Under the pieces are notes generated by a model that was not told where the DNA came from, did not search any database, and was given only the letters and a program-made list of their open reading frames with translations. 33,330 nucleotides of DNA from Planctomyces sp. (lineage in GTDB: Bacteria; Planctomycetota; Planctomycetia; Planctomycetales; Planctomycetaceae), in NCBI GenBank assembly GCA_005778225.1, contig SXPC01000156.1:1-33330 (forward strand), written 5' to 3'. Positions within the stretch are counted from its first letter, which is position 1. Each line of letters begins with the position of its first letter. Both the position numbers and the translations under genes were made by a program. This document shows, one piece after another, positions 8,539 through 15,911 of the stretch.

Positions 8539-9549
8539 TAAATCAAGCTTGGTGTACGGAAATCGAAGTTGACCGTCTCTGTGGCTGATTTCTTCCTGAC
8601 AGTCGATTTGCAAACGACGTGGTTAAGGTTCGCTGTGAAATCAGTTTTTCAGCTCAAGTTGATAAAACGCTGATAATTGCTAAATCTTTGCAACTATTCT
8701 GCTGATACTTGAGACAACGGTTCATTACTTGCCGGGGTTTATACCTGCCAGGTTTCACTTAATGCCAGGGCTGCTAGCAAGATCAAGTGCCTACGATGGC
8801 CTGATCAGACTCTGGGCATCCTTCGATCACCGTCAATTTCGGTCGTCAGTCTTCGTTCAAGAAGTCTGTCAGACGAATCACGCGAAGTCAGTGGTTTGAC
8901 ATTCTGCGAGACTTTCACGACGCATTCCACCGTCGTAAAGCTCCTTCTCAAACTGCAGGCAAGTCTTCGTCGTGAATTTCCAGGTTGTTTAGCCACCCTC
9001 GTCGTTTGACTGTTTGATTCCAGATCGCGTGATTTTTGGTCGTGTGTTTTCCGAACGTGTGACTCACGAACTGCGAATCGTGTCAGTCGATTCTGATGGG
9101 GTGTGATCGGTCGACATGGTCGACTCCGTGTTTCCAGGACGTTTTTCAAGAATTCAAATTCCTGTTTTGTCTTGGCACGTAATTTGATCATCAGTCTGGC
9201 ATGAAACCCATGTCGTTCAGACCGTGCAAAGCGTAAAACACTGAGTTTCTCACGGATTGGTGATGACGTCCTCTCGCTCAACTGAGACTTCTCAAGCAGC
9301 AGATGGTCTGACCTCGCCTCTTACTTCTTTCTTTATTTCCCAAGGATGTGCAATCTCGGATCATCGATGGTGACAACACCTGAGTTCAGCGTATCACAGT
9401 CGATACGAGTTCCCAGTGGGCGTTTTCTCGAACCGCTGATCACGAAACGATCTCCATGCTTAATCACGCGGCCGCTTCTGAGTACTTTTGCTCCCCGGCT
9501 CCCCCGCGTCAGCCCTCATTGCTGGTTACCTGTTTTTAAGGGACAATGA

Positions 9550-11880
9550 ATGTCATTCGATAGCTCTGAAACCTCTGTTCCCAATCGCCGACGTACCCGT
9601 AAGCGGACGACGGCTGAAGATGCTGTGGAACAACCTCTCGAACAAGAAGCTGCTCCTGCTCCTGCCAAGCCGATTACGAAAGCCGCCGCCGCCAAGGCTG
9701 CCGCTGCTGCAGAACGTGCCGCCGCTGCTGAGCAGGAAGAAGCTCCCAAGCCCCGCACGACACGCCGTGCTCGCGTCGCCAAGCCTGTTCGTGATGACGA
9801 TGACTTCGGTGCCTCGCTGGACTTTGAAGCTCCTGTCGTTAAAGAAGAACGCCCAGTCGAAGTCGAGGAAAAACGCCCCGCCGCAGCCAAAGTCAGACGC
9901 CGCGCCCCACGTCAGGACGAAGAGCTGAACCTGTCGTTCGATGATTTCGACGATGCGGATGAGCAACCAAAACAAGCGGCTCCGAAAGCCGAACCTCGTC
10001 GTCCTGCTCCTCCCGTAGAGCAGCCGTCTTCGTTCCGCAAAGAACGTGACCGCGACGATGTCGAAGAACGCTCTGAACACGTCGAAGACGTTTCTTTTGA
10101 CGAACCTGCCAAGCCTTCCAGCGATGATCAACAAGGGTATCGTCCACGGGGCGGTAACTTCCAGCGTCGTGATCGCCAGCAAGGGGATCGTCCACAAGGC
10201 GATCGTTATGGCGACCGTCAACGCAGTGATCGCCCACAGGGTGATCGACCTCAAGGCGATCGTCAGCCTTACGGCGACCGTTCCCAGGGAGATCGTTCGT
10301 ACGGAGATCGCCAGCAGGGTGACCGTCCTTACGGCGACCGACACCAGAGTGACCGTCCACAAGGCGACCGTCAGCCTTACGGCGACCGTCCTTCGTATGG
10401 AGATCGCCAGCCCTATGGCGACCGCCAGCAAGGAGATCGCCCACAGGGTGACCGACCTCAGGGTGACCGTGGCGGACAAGGGTTCAACGGCGGACGTCGC
10501 TATCGTGACCGTTATCAGGGTGGACCAGGTCAGGGTCAGACTCGCGACCGTGGTCCAGACCGTGGCGGTGATCGCGGAGGTGACCGCTTCCAGAATGATC
10601 GCGGCGGCAATGGCGGATTCCGTCAACGCAGTGATCGTCCACAGCGACCAGGATTTCAAGGCGGTGCTGGCCAACAGGGCGGCAGCTTCCAAAAGGGTGG
10701 CCGCAAGCAGCCTGCCAAGGCCAATTACACCGCTCGTACCACCAGCGGAACGGCTCCCGTCGTCGAGATCAACGGCACTTTCACCGGTGTCCTCGAACTG
10801 CACCCCAAGGGCTATGGCTTCCTGAGAGATCCATCCGTTGATTACGGTTCTCAGGAGCATGATCCATTCGTCTCCAGCTCGCTGGTTGAAAAGCACAAGC
10901 TGCGTGAAGGGATCATGATCACCGGCCACGTTGGTCCAGGTTCTCGTAACCAGGGTCCACGTCTGCACGAGATCTTTACGATTGATAACCGGGAAGTCGA
11001 AGAGTACGAACAACTCAAGCACTTCGACGAACTGACCGCGATCAACCCGTTCGAGCAGATCAAACTCGAAACCGGCCCGACTCCGATCACGATGCGGGTC
11101 ATGGACCTGCTGACTCCGATCGGCAAAGGCCAGCGAGCCCTGATCGTTGCTCCACCTCGGACTGGGAAAACGATGCTCCTCCAGGACATCGCCAACTCGG
11201 TCAGCACCAACCATCCAGAAGTTCACCTGATCGTTCTGTTGATCGATGAGCGACCAGAAGAAGTGACGGAAATGCGTCGCCTTGTTCGCGGAGAAGTCAT
11301 CGCGTCTTCTATGGACCGCGATGTCGAAAGTCACGTCCGGACGTCTCAACTGATCATTGAACGCGGTAAGCGAATCGCAGAAGCGGGCGGAGACGCCTTC
11401 ATTCTGCTCGATTCCATCACTCGTACTGCCCGGGCGTTCAACAAGTGGGTTGGCAACACGGGTCGTACGATGACCGGCGGTCTGGATGTCAAAGCCATGG
11501 ACATTCCGAAGAAAATGTTCGGTCAGGCTCGTCGCTTTGATGAAGGCGGTTCGTTGACGGTCGTTGGAACGGCTCTCATCAACACTGGTAGTCAGATGGA
11601 TGAAGTCATCTTCCAGGAATTCAAAGGCACAGGGAACATGGAAATGGTCCTCAGCCGCGAACTGGCCGATCGACGCATCTGGCCCGCCATCGACGTTTCC
11701 AAATCGGGAACTCGTCGCGAAGAGAAAATCCTTGACCGCGAGACTCTCGAAGGCATCACGATGCTGCGTCGCTCACTGGTCTCTTTGAGCCCGGTCGAAG
11801 CCATGGAGCAACTGACTGCCACCTTGAACCGGTTCCCCACTAACAAAGAGTTCCTGCAGAAGATCAAAGCGATCCTGTAA
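9550..11880 (+). CDS. rho: Transcription termination factor Rho with long disordered N-terminal region
   Basis: A 776-residue protein against about 420 for Escherichia coli Rho. Residues about 1-200 are rich in Ala, Lys, Arg, Glu and Asp. About 197-310 is a low-complexity block with roughly 17 GDR units (PQGDR, PYGDR, QQGDR), and about 310-400 is rich in Gly and Arg. The conserved part then starts: cold-shock-like RNA-binding domain (FTGVLELHPKGYGFLRD, about 410), Walker A APPRTGKT (about 534), Walker B-like LIVLLIDERPEE, LLDSITRTARAFN, FGQARRFDEGGSLT and EEFKGTGNMEM. Rho is a hexameric RNA helicase that ends transcription. AAGGGA lies six bases before the ATG at 9550; an ATG four bases earlier (9546) hits a stop within six codons. 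A long leader precedes it and a palindromic repeat begins nine bases after the stop. Confidence 0.97.
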   Translation: MSFDSSETSVPNRRRTRKRTTAEDAVEQPLEQEAAPAPAKPITKAAAAKAAAAAERAAAAEQEEAPKPRTTRRARVAKPVRDDDDFGASLDFEAPVVKEERPVEVEEKRPAAAKVRRRAPRQDEELNLSFDDFDDADEQPKQAAPKAEPRRPAPPVEQPSSFRKERDRDDVEERSEHVEDVSFDEPAKPSSDDQQGYRPRGGNFQRRDRQQGDRPQGDRYGDRQRSDRPQGDRPQGDRQPYGDRSQGDRSYGDRQQGDRPYGDRHQSDRPQGDRQPYGDRPSYGDRQPYGDRQQGDRPQGDRPQGDRGGQGFNGGRRYRDRYQGGPGQGQTRDRGPDRGGDRGGDRFQNDRGGNGGFRQRSDRPQRPGFQGGAGQQGGSFQKGGRKQPAKANYTARTTSGTAPVVEINGTFTGVLELHPKGYGFLRDPSVDYGSQEHDPFVSSSLVEKHKLREGIMITGHVGPGSRNQGPRLHEIFTIDNREVEEYEQLKHFDELTAINPFEQIKLETGPTPITMRVMDLLTPIGKGQRALIVAPPRTGKTMLLQDIANSVSTNHPEVHLIVLLIDERPEEVTEMRRLVRGEVIASSMDRDVESHVRTSQLIIERGKRIAEAGGDAFILLDSITRTARAFNKWVGNTGRTMTGGLDVKAMDIPKKMFGQARRFDEGGSLTVVGTALINTGSQMDEVIFQEFKGTGNMEMVLSRELADRRIWPAIDVSKSGTRREEKILDRETLEGITMLRRSLVSLSPVEAMEQLTATLNRFPTNKEFLQKIKAIL
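10138..10485 (+). repeat. In-gene low-complexity GDR repeat of rho
   Basis: Degenerate tandem units of 12-18 bases built around GGCGACCGT/GGTGATCGC encode repeated QGDR/YGDR. The units vary at third codon positions, so selection appears to act on the protein rather than the DNA. Confidence 0.85.
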
Positions 11881-11888
11881 AGAACTTT

Positions 11889-11983
11889 GCCACTGAGGGC
11901 ACAGAGAACACAGAGGGAATAAGCAGAAGATTCTTCTGCCCAAGCCTTCAGTTTTCCTCGGTGTTCTCTGTGAACTCTGTGGC
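11889..11983. repeat. Palindromic intergenic repeat between rho and the STN gene
   Basis: Arms of 28 bases (11889-11916 and 11956-11983) are inverted copies matching at about 24 positions; the core is GCACAGAGAACACAGAGG-like. A nested 8-bp stem lies in the middle (11923-11939, GCAGAAGA / TCTTCTGC). The element fills almost the whole 111-base gap: nine bases after the rho stop and eight before the next ATG. A copy of the same arm occurs at 33280-33308. Confidence 0.85.
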
Positions 11984-11991
11984 TAATCCAT

Positions 11992-13038
11992 ATGACTAGT
12001 CCAAAACAAAAAGCCCGGAACTGCCATACGGTTGTTCTGGGCTTTTGTCTTTTAGGTCTGCTGGTTAGCCGGGAACTCGAAGGGCAGGGGACGCAGTCAG
12101 CCCCTCGTCCTGATTTCGAAAAACGTCTTTCTGCCTGGGTGAATCTTCGGCTGGATGAAATGGAACTCGGGCAGGTGATTGCCCAGGTCTCAGAAAGATA
12201 CGACGTCTCGATCTGCCTGGATCGACGCGTCGACCCGCATCGCCTCGTGACGCTGGTTGTCAAAGACCAGTCCCTTTCAAGCGCGATTCACCTGATCGCA
12301 GAGCAGTCTGAACTTCACGTCGCGATGATCGGCGAAACGATCTTTTACTCTGCTGACGAGCGAGCCGCCCTGCTACCAGCTTGCATCAAGCAATTGAAAG
12401 CCGAACTCAAAGGCCCCCCTTTGAAGTTAGCTTCCAGGCGAGCGGTCGAGCTGTTCAAGCCGACCGATGTTTCCTGGGCTGATTTTCAGACGACCGAGGA
12501 AGTCGTAACAAATCTCGAGGCTGCGGGACATCTCAAGCTGTCAAACAAAGAGTCGCTGACCTACGACGTCCTCGCCGCTCGGCAGCTACAGCAGATGAGC
12601 GAGATGGAAGCGGCGGTCGTCTTCGCGTTTCAGTTCGGCAAGACGATTGCGATCTCACCGAAGATGAGTCGAGAGTCGCCTGTCTTTGAAATCAAAGAGT
12701 TACCAACCAACGAAGACTGGAAGCAGGAACTGGCTGGTTTCATCGAGTCGGGCAAGCCAAGCACCACACGCCGCGTTGTGCCCCTTGCCAAACGGGAATT
12801 CACACTCAATGTTCCCAGTGCGCGGGCGCGTGATGTCTTGAAAGCGATTGCTGATTCGGGACTCGACCTCACCTATGACGAAGAGCTTCTTAAAAAGTCG
12901 GGCATCGACTTGTCCCAGCCAATCTCTCTGGACGTCAACAAAGCGAATATCGACGAACTGCTGGACAAGATCTGCACCCCCATCGGCGCCACTTACACGA
13001 TCACGGACGAAGCCATCGTCATCAAGCCGCCGCGATAA
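11992..13038 (+). CDS. Secreted protein with two STN-like (secretin/TonB N-terminal) modules
   Basis: A 348-residue protein I do not recognise by name. Residues about 12-32 form a hydrophobic signal segment (TVVLGFCLLGLLVS). Residues about 45-115 (LDEMELGQVIAQVSERYDVSI ending ETIFYS) and about 270-348 (FTLNVPSARARDVLKAIADS ending AIVIKP) each have the beta-alpha-beta pattern of the short STN domain that precedes secretin pores and TonB receptors. No secretin channel or TonB barrel follows, so the protein is probably a periplasmic binding or scaffold protein (inference). The ATG lies eight bases after a palindromic repeat, with no ribosome binding site visible. It ends convergently with the DUF1080 gene. 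Confidence 0.72.
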   Translation: MTSPKQKARNCHTVVLGFCLLGLLVSRELEGQGTQSAPRPDFEKRLSAWVNLRLDEMELGQVIAQVSERYDVSICLDRRVDPHRLVTLVVKDQSLSSAIHLIAEQSELHVAMIGETIFYSADERAALLPACIKQLKAELKGPPLKLASRRAVELFKPTDVSWADFQTTEEVVTNLEAAGHLKLSNKESLTYDVLAARQLQQMSEMEAAVVFAFQFGKTIAISPKMSRESPVFEIKELPTNEDWKQELAGFIESGKPSTTRRVVPLAKREFTLNVPSARARDVLKAIADSGLDLTYDEELLKKSGIDLSQPISLDVNKANIDELLDKICTPIGATYTITDEAIVIKPPR

Positions 13039-13045
13039 AGGATCG

Positions 13046-13128
13046 GATCAGAGCCGCGACTGAAAAGGAGCGCATGACACCGGGGATCCAAGTGCCTGAT
13101 GTGCTCCCTGTCGGTCGCGGCTCTGATC
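13046..13128. repeat. Long-stem palindromic intergenic repeat
   Basis: Perfect 15-bp outer stem GATCAGAGCCGCGAC (13046-13060) / GTCGCGGCTCTGATC (13114-13128), with an inner stem GGAGCGCAT (13068-13076) / ATGTGCTCC (13099-13107, one G-U pair). It starts eight bases after the stop of the STN gene, between convergent genes. It may stop plus-strand transcription, but no T-run follows; it looks like a member of a dispersed repeat family. Confidence 0.75.
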
Positions 13129-13138
13129 GCGCAAAAAA

Positions 13139-13167
13139 AGCCATCGTCACGTTTTATGACGATGGCT
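13139..13167 (-). terminator. Rho-independent terminator after the DUF1080 gene
   Basis: Perfect 11-bp stem AGCCATCGTCA (13139-13149) / TGACGATGGCT (13157-13167) with a 7-base loop. On the minus strand a T-run follows (complement of AAAAAAA at 13133-13139). It lies 30 bases past the stop at 13197. Confidence 0.88.
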
Positions 13168-13196
13168 TCACTTGATGCTCTCAAATGATCAAAGAA

Positions 13197-13907
13197 CTAC
13201 TTGAGTTCTCGGACTTTGATGTTGCGGAAAGAAACCACATCGCCGTGGTCTTGCAGGCAGATCGAGCCAGACTTGTGGGCGGCGAAATCTTTCCAGGCCT
13301 TGAACTTGGTTGATTCCAGACGCTTCTTCCAGTCATCGCTGCCGATTTCGAAGTCGTACAGTTTGACACCGTTGAGTTTGACCCAGCTGCCGTTCTTTGA
13401 ATCGATGTGAATGACGTAGCTATTCCACTCGTCCGCTTTGAATGGAGCAACGCCTTCAGCTGGCTTGTACATCTGGTAAAGGTAACCAGACTTCTGAGCT
13501 TCGCGCTGATTGCGAGCGTCGTCCAGGATCTGGATCTCTGGACCGGAATAGTAAGAAGGACCGTCAGTGTCGACGACATGGAACATCAGACCGCTGTTGC
13601 CGCCTTCAGAGATTTTGAAGTCGAGAGCGAGCTCGAAGTTCTCGAACTGCTTTTCGGTCACGAGGTCGCCACCACCTGGCTTGGCGAGTGACAGAACGCC
13701 TTCTTCGGCTTTCCAGTTCTTGCCGTTTTCTGGTTGTTGGCCTTTATAAATCTTCCAGCCGTCGAGCGTCTTGCCGTCGAACAGGAGTTCCCAGCCGGCT
13801 GACTTTTCTTCAGCAGTCAGTGTGTTGTCAGCTGCGAACAAAGAGGTGCTGGAGAGGGCAGCCATGGTGAGAACCGTAAAAGCGATTCGAGGCAGGGTGA
13901 GACGCAT
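13197..13907 (-). CDS. Secreted DUF1080 (3-keto-disaccharide hydrolase-like) protein
   Basis: A 236-residue protein. Residues 1-25 form a signal peptide (AFTVLTMAALSSTSLFAA). About 37-235 is one DUF1080 domain with the family signatures WELLFDGKTLDGWK, NFELALDFKISEGGNSGLMFHV, GPEIQILDD and the final ICLQDHGDVVSFRNIKVREL. The fold is a concanavalin-like beta sandwich; characterised members cleave 3-keto glycosides, and planctomycetes carry many paralogues. The substrate is unknown here. The start is supported by AAGGA seven bases upstream. The gene has its own terminator at 13139-13167 and is divergent from the receiver gene at 14419. Confidence 0.92.
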   Translation of the reverse strand: MRLTLPRIAFTVLTMAALSSTSLFAADNTLTAEEKSAGWELLFDGKTLDGWKIYKGQQPENGKNWKAEEGVLSLAKPGGGDLVTEKQFENFELALDFKISEGGNSGLMFHVVDTDGPSYYSGPEIQILDDARNQREAQKSGYLYQMYKPAEGVAPFKADEWNSYVIHIDSKNGSWVKLNGVKLYDFEIGSDDWKKRLESTKFKAWKDFAAHKSGSICLQDHGDVVSFRNIKVRELK

Positions 13908-14206
13908 AGGGAGTTCCTTTTCAGACGCGGCGGGATGCGAGTAGATGTCGTCAAGCGACGATCCGATTATGAGCCGTAGTGCTAAAACGGATCAACTATC
14001 AGGAATGTCAAAACTTTGAGTTTCCCGACAAAAAGTCTCAAGCCACACGGTAAATTTTCACACTCGATCCCGAAAGGTGATCAGCGGGATTTCGTTGAAC
14101 AAAAAAGCTGTTGCACTTTGCAGCATGTGCAGCGAAATAGCGTCGCAGCCGACATGGGGGCATTACCGTGCCGGGCCGTAAGTCATTGGTAGATATGAAA
14201 TTAAAA

Positions 14207-14245
14207 AATGCACGCCATGTGGTACACGGTGTGCATTCTCTTTTT
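14207..14245. terminator. Bidirectional terminator-like hairpin 1
   Basis: Stem AATGCACGCC (14207-14216) / GGTGTGCATT (14228-14237), ten pairs including one G-U. On the plus strand CTCTTTTT follows; on the minus strand a T-rich run follows (complement of AAATTAAAAAA at 14198-14208). Confidence 0.65.
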
Positions 14246-14288
14246 GGAAGTGTGATAAGTACTGGCCCGCACTTATCGCATGATCCTT

Positions 14289-14330
14289 AGAGCGTTTCGA
14301 ACATCGCCCGTTCGGAACGCTCTTTTTTTT
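14289..14330 (+). terminator. Strong Rho-independent terminator
   Basis: 14-bp stem AGAGCGTTTCGAAC (14289-14302) / GTTCGGAACGCTCT (14310-14323) with one G-U pair and a 7-base loop, followed by an eight-T run to 14330. It lies 88 bases upstream of the receiver gene, with no plus-strand coding gene before it. Confidence 0.85.
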
Positions 14331-14418
14331 GCGCGCAACGAACGGTGAGTAAGGTTTGCTCTCGTTCCATGACCTCCTATGATGACGGAAATGTTCGTCG
14401 AAAAAGGGGCTGAATTTT

Positions 14419-14793
14419 ATGAAACGTCGCATTCTGAGTGTGGGGCAATGCCGTCCTGATCATGGTTCACTGGTACGCTTGTTTAACACTCTTTTCCCCG
14501 GAATCGAGATCGAAGAAGCCGATGTCGCGAAATCCGCGCTCGAAAAAGCTCAGAACACCCAATACGACCTGATCCTGATCAATCGTAAACTCGATGCGGA
14601 CTACAGCGATGGACTGGAAATCATCCGCCACTTGAAATCTGATGAGAAGACTTCTCAAACGCCGATCATGCTCGTGACCAACTATCCTGAGTATCACCAG
14701 GAAGCGGTCTCGCTGGGAGCGGTCCCAGGGTTTGGAAAAGCCCAGCTGAATGATCCGAAAACCCATGAACTGCTTCAGGCGATCCTCGCGTAA
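14419..14793 (+). CDS. Degenerate response-regulator receiver protein (stand-alone)
   Basis: A 124-residue single receiver domain. The fold pattern is clear: RRILSVGQ beta strand, [20 protein letters not shown], and GFGKAQL near the end. The phosphoacceptor Asp is replaced by Asn55 (LILINRKL where LLDLxLP is usual), and the acidic pair after the first strand is replaced by Gly9-Gln10. Thr87 and Lys107 remain. It therefore probably cannot be phosphorylated in the standard way and may bind partners constitutively. There is no output domain. AAGGGG lies about 11 bases before the ATG. The gene comes before hemE by about 60 bases, so the two may be cotranscribed; no functional link is known. Confidence 0.82.
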   Translation: MKRRILSVGQCRPDHGSLVRLFNTLFPGIEIEEADVAKSALEKAQNTQYDLILINRKLDADYSDGLEIIRHLKSDEKTSQTPIMLVTNYPEYHQEAVSLGAVPGFGKAQLNDPKTHELLQAILA

Positions 14794-14852
14794 AGCTTCT
14801 GTGTTCGGTACCGCTTGAACGCCTTGCTGTCTACAATCGGAAAAAACTTTCG

Positions 14853-15911
14853 ATGAGGCAGAAACGCGGCATGATGACGGACGCATTGAAGAATTCCCGC
14901 ATGATGAAAGACATTCGGCGTGAGCCAGTTGATACGACTCCCGTCTGGATCATGCGACAGGCGGGGCGCTATCTGCCCGAGTACCGCGAAGTTCGCAACA
15001 AAGTCACGTTCATCGAACTTTGCAAACGTCCTGATCTGGCTGCTCAGGTCACGCTCGACGCCCAGCGACTCCTCGGCGTCGATGCGGCGATCCTGTTTGC
15101 CGACCTGCTCCCAATTCTCGAACCGATGGGCCTGGACCTCGAGTATCAAAAGGGGGAAGGTCCCGTCATTCACAATCCGCTCTACGACGCGACACAGATC
15201 GGCCGCTTCAAAGAACTCGAGAATCCCGATGAGCTCGGCTATGTCTACGAAGCCGTCAAATTGATTCGACGCGACCTTCCTGCCGATATTCCACTGCTCG
15301 GTTTCTGCGGTGCCCCCTTCACGATGGCCTCTTATGCCATCGAAGGAGGAGGCTCGAAAAGCTATGTTCGCACCAAAACCATGATGTACTCCCAGCCACA
15401 GGCGTGGAGGCATCTGATGGAAACACTGGTCCGCAGTTTGGGACGCTATCTGAATCGTCAGATCGAAGCGGGATGCCAGGCCGTCCAGATCTTCGACAGC
15501 TGGGCCGGGTGTCTGTCCGCCGACGATTACGAACAATACGTCATGCCGTACACAAAACAGCTGATCGACTCGGTCCAGGGGGCACCAGTCATCAACTTCC
15601 TGACCGGCAATCCGGCGCTGCTCAAACATCAGCGAGCCGCCGGTGGGGCAGTCATGGGGCTCGACTGGCGAATGCCGCTGGCTCAAGCCTGGGAGACTGT
15701 CGGGCATGATGTCGCGATGCAGGGGAATATGGATCCTGTGGTGTTGTTTGCCGACCTCGAGACAATCCGGATGAAAGCCAAAGCCGTTCTGGATGGCGCA
15801 GCTGGTCGTCCGGGTCACATCTTCAATCTGGGACACGGTGTGATGCCGGAGATGAATCCCGATCACGTGAAGGGACTGGTCAAGATGGTCCACGAAATGG
15901 GATCACGTTGA
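14853..15911 (+). CDS. hemE: Uroporphyrinogen decarboxylase
   Basis: A protein of up to 352 residues, normal for HemE. It carries the family signature [11 protein letters not shown] (about 35-45), [44 protein letters not shown] and NLGHGVMPE near the end. It converts uroporphyrinogen III to coproporphyrinogen III in the cytoplasm by removing four carboxyl groups. ATGs occur at 14853, 14871, 14874 and 14901. GAGG at 14855-14858 would fit the inner pair at 14871/14874 only with long spacing, so the exact start is open. The stop codon overlaps the hemG start (TGATG), which suggests coupled translation in a two-gene heme unit. Confidence 0.96.
   Translation: MRQKRGMMTDALKNSRMMKDIRREPVDTTPVWIMRQAGRYLPEYREVRNKVTFIELCKRPDLAAQVTLDAQRLLGVDAAILFADLLPILEPMGLDLEYQKGEGPVIHNPLYDATQIGRFKELENPDELGYVYEAVKLIRRDLPADIPLLGFCGAPFTMASYAIEGGGSKSYVRTKTMMYSQPQAWRHLMETLVRSLGRYLNRQIEAGCQAVQIFDSWAGCLSADDYEQYVMPYTKQLIDSVQGAPVINFLTGNPALLKHQRAAGGAVMGLDWRMPLAQAWETVGHDVAMQGNMDPVVLFADLETIRMKAKAVLDGAAGRPGHIFNLGHGVMPEMNPDHVKGLVKMVHEMGSR

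Larger units (their letters stand above)
8189..9549. other. 1.36 kb apparently non-coding region, probable rho leader
   Basis: No frame here looks like a real protein. The longest candidate (minus, 8805-9281) is rich in Arg and Ser with no recognisable domain. Apart from the hairpin at 8206-8235 the plus strand looks rich in pyrimidines over long stretches (for example 9320-9345). Transcribed from the candidate promoter at 8511-8538, it would form a leader of about 1 kb before rho. A degenerate stretch near 8358-8378 (GTGTGCTCTGTGTGCTCTGC) resembles an arm of the palindromic repeat at 11889-11983. Confidence 0.55.
14207..14330 (+). ncRNA. Candidate structured small RNA or attenuated leader (three hairpins)
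   Basis: Three stems follow one another: 14207-14237 (10 bp), 14252-14279 (GTGATAAGT / ACTTATCGC, 9 bp with one G-U) and 14289-14323 (14 bp with one G-U), ending in a T-run at 14323-14330. No plus-strand gene lies upstream that would need this terminator. The 5' end is unknown and may lie further upstream, around 14050-14190. It could be an independent small RNA or a leader controlling the receiver gene at 14419. I do not recognise a known RNA family. Confidence 0.4.
13908..14418. other. 511-base divergent intergenic region with hairpin cluster
   Basis: No protein-coding frame is convincing. The half near the DUF1080 gene (13908-14160) should hold that gene's promoter, but I could not pick a clear one. 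The other half holds three hairpins (14207-14237, 14252-14279, 14289-14323), listed separately. Terminators are not expected between divergent genes, so a non-coding transcript is likely. Confidence 0.6.

Noticed and set aside
8805-9281. 158-codon minus-strand frame upstream of rho
   Set aside because: Arg/Ser-rich, no ribosome binding site or domain; treated as part of the non-coding region.
10138-10485. Regular short DNA repeats considered as a CRISPR array
   Set aside because: The units are 12-18 bases, in frame within rho, and have no unique spacers.
9553-11349. 598-codon open frame on the minus strand within rho
   Set aside because: It is the mirror of the low-complexity rho sequence; its own translation is Val/Thr/Ile repeats without any domain, and rho on the plus strand is certain.
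11592-12263. 223-codon minus-strand frame crossing the rho-downstream repeat
   Set aside because: It overlaps rho and the STN gene and its middle (HRVHREHRGK) is just translated repeat sequence.
14775-15893. 372-codon minus-strand frame
   Set aside because: Antisense shadow of hemE, which carries all family motifs.
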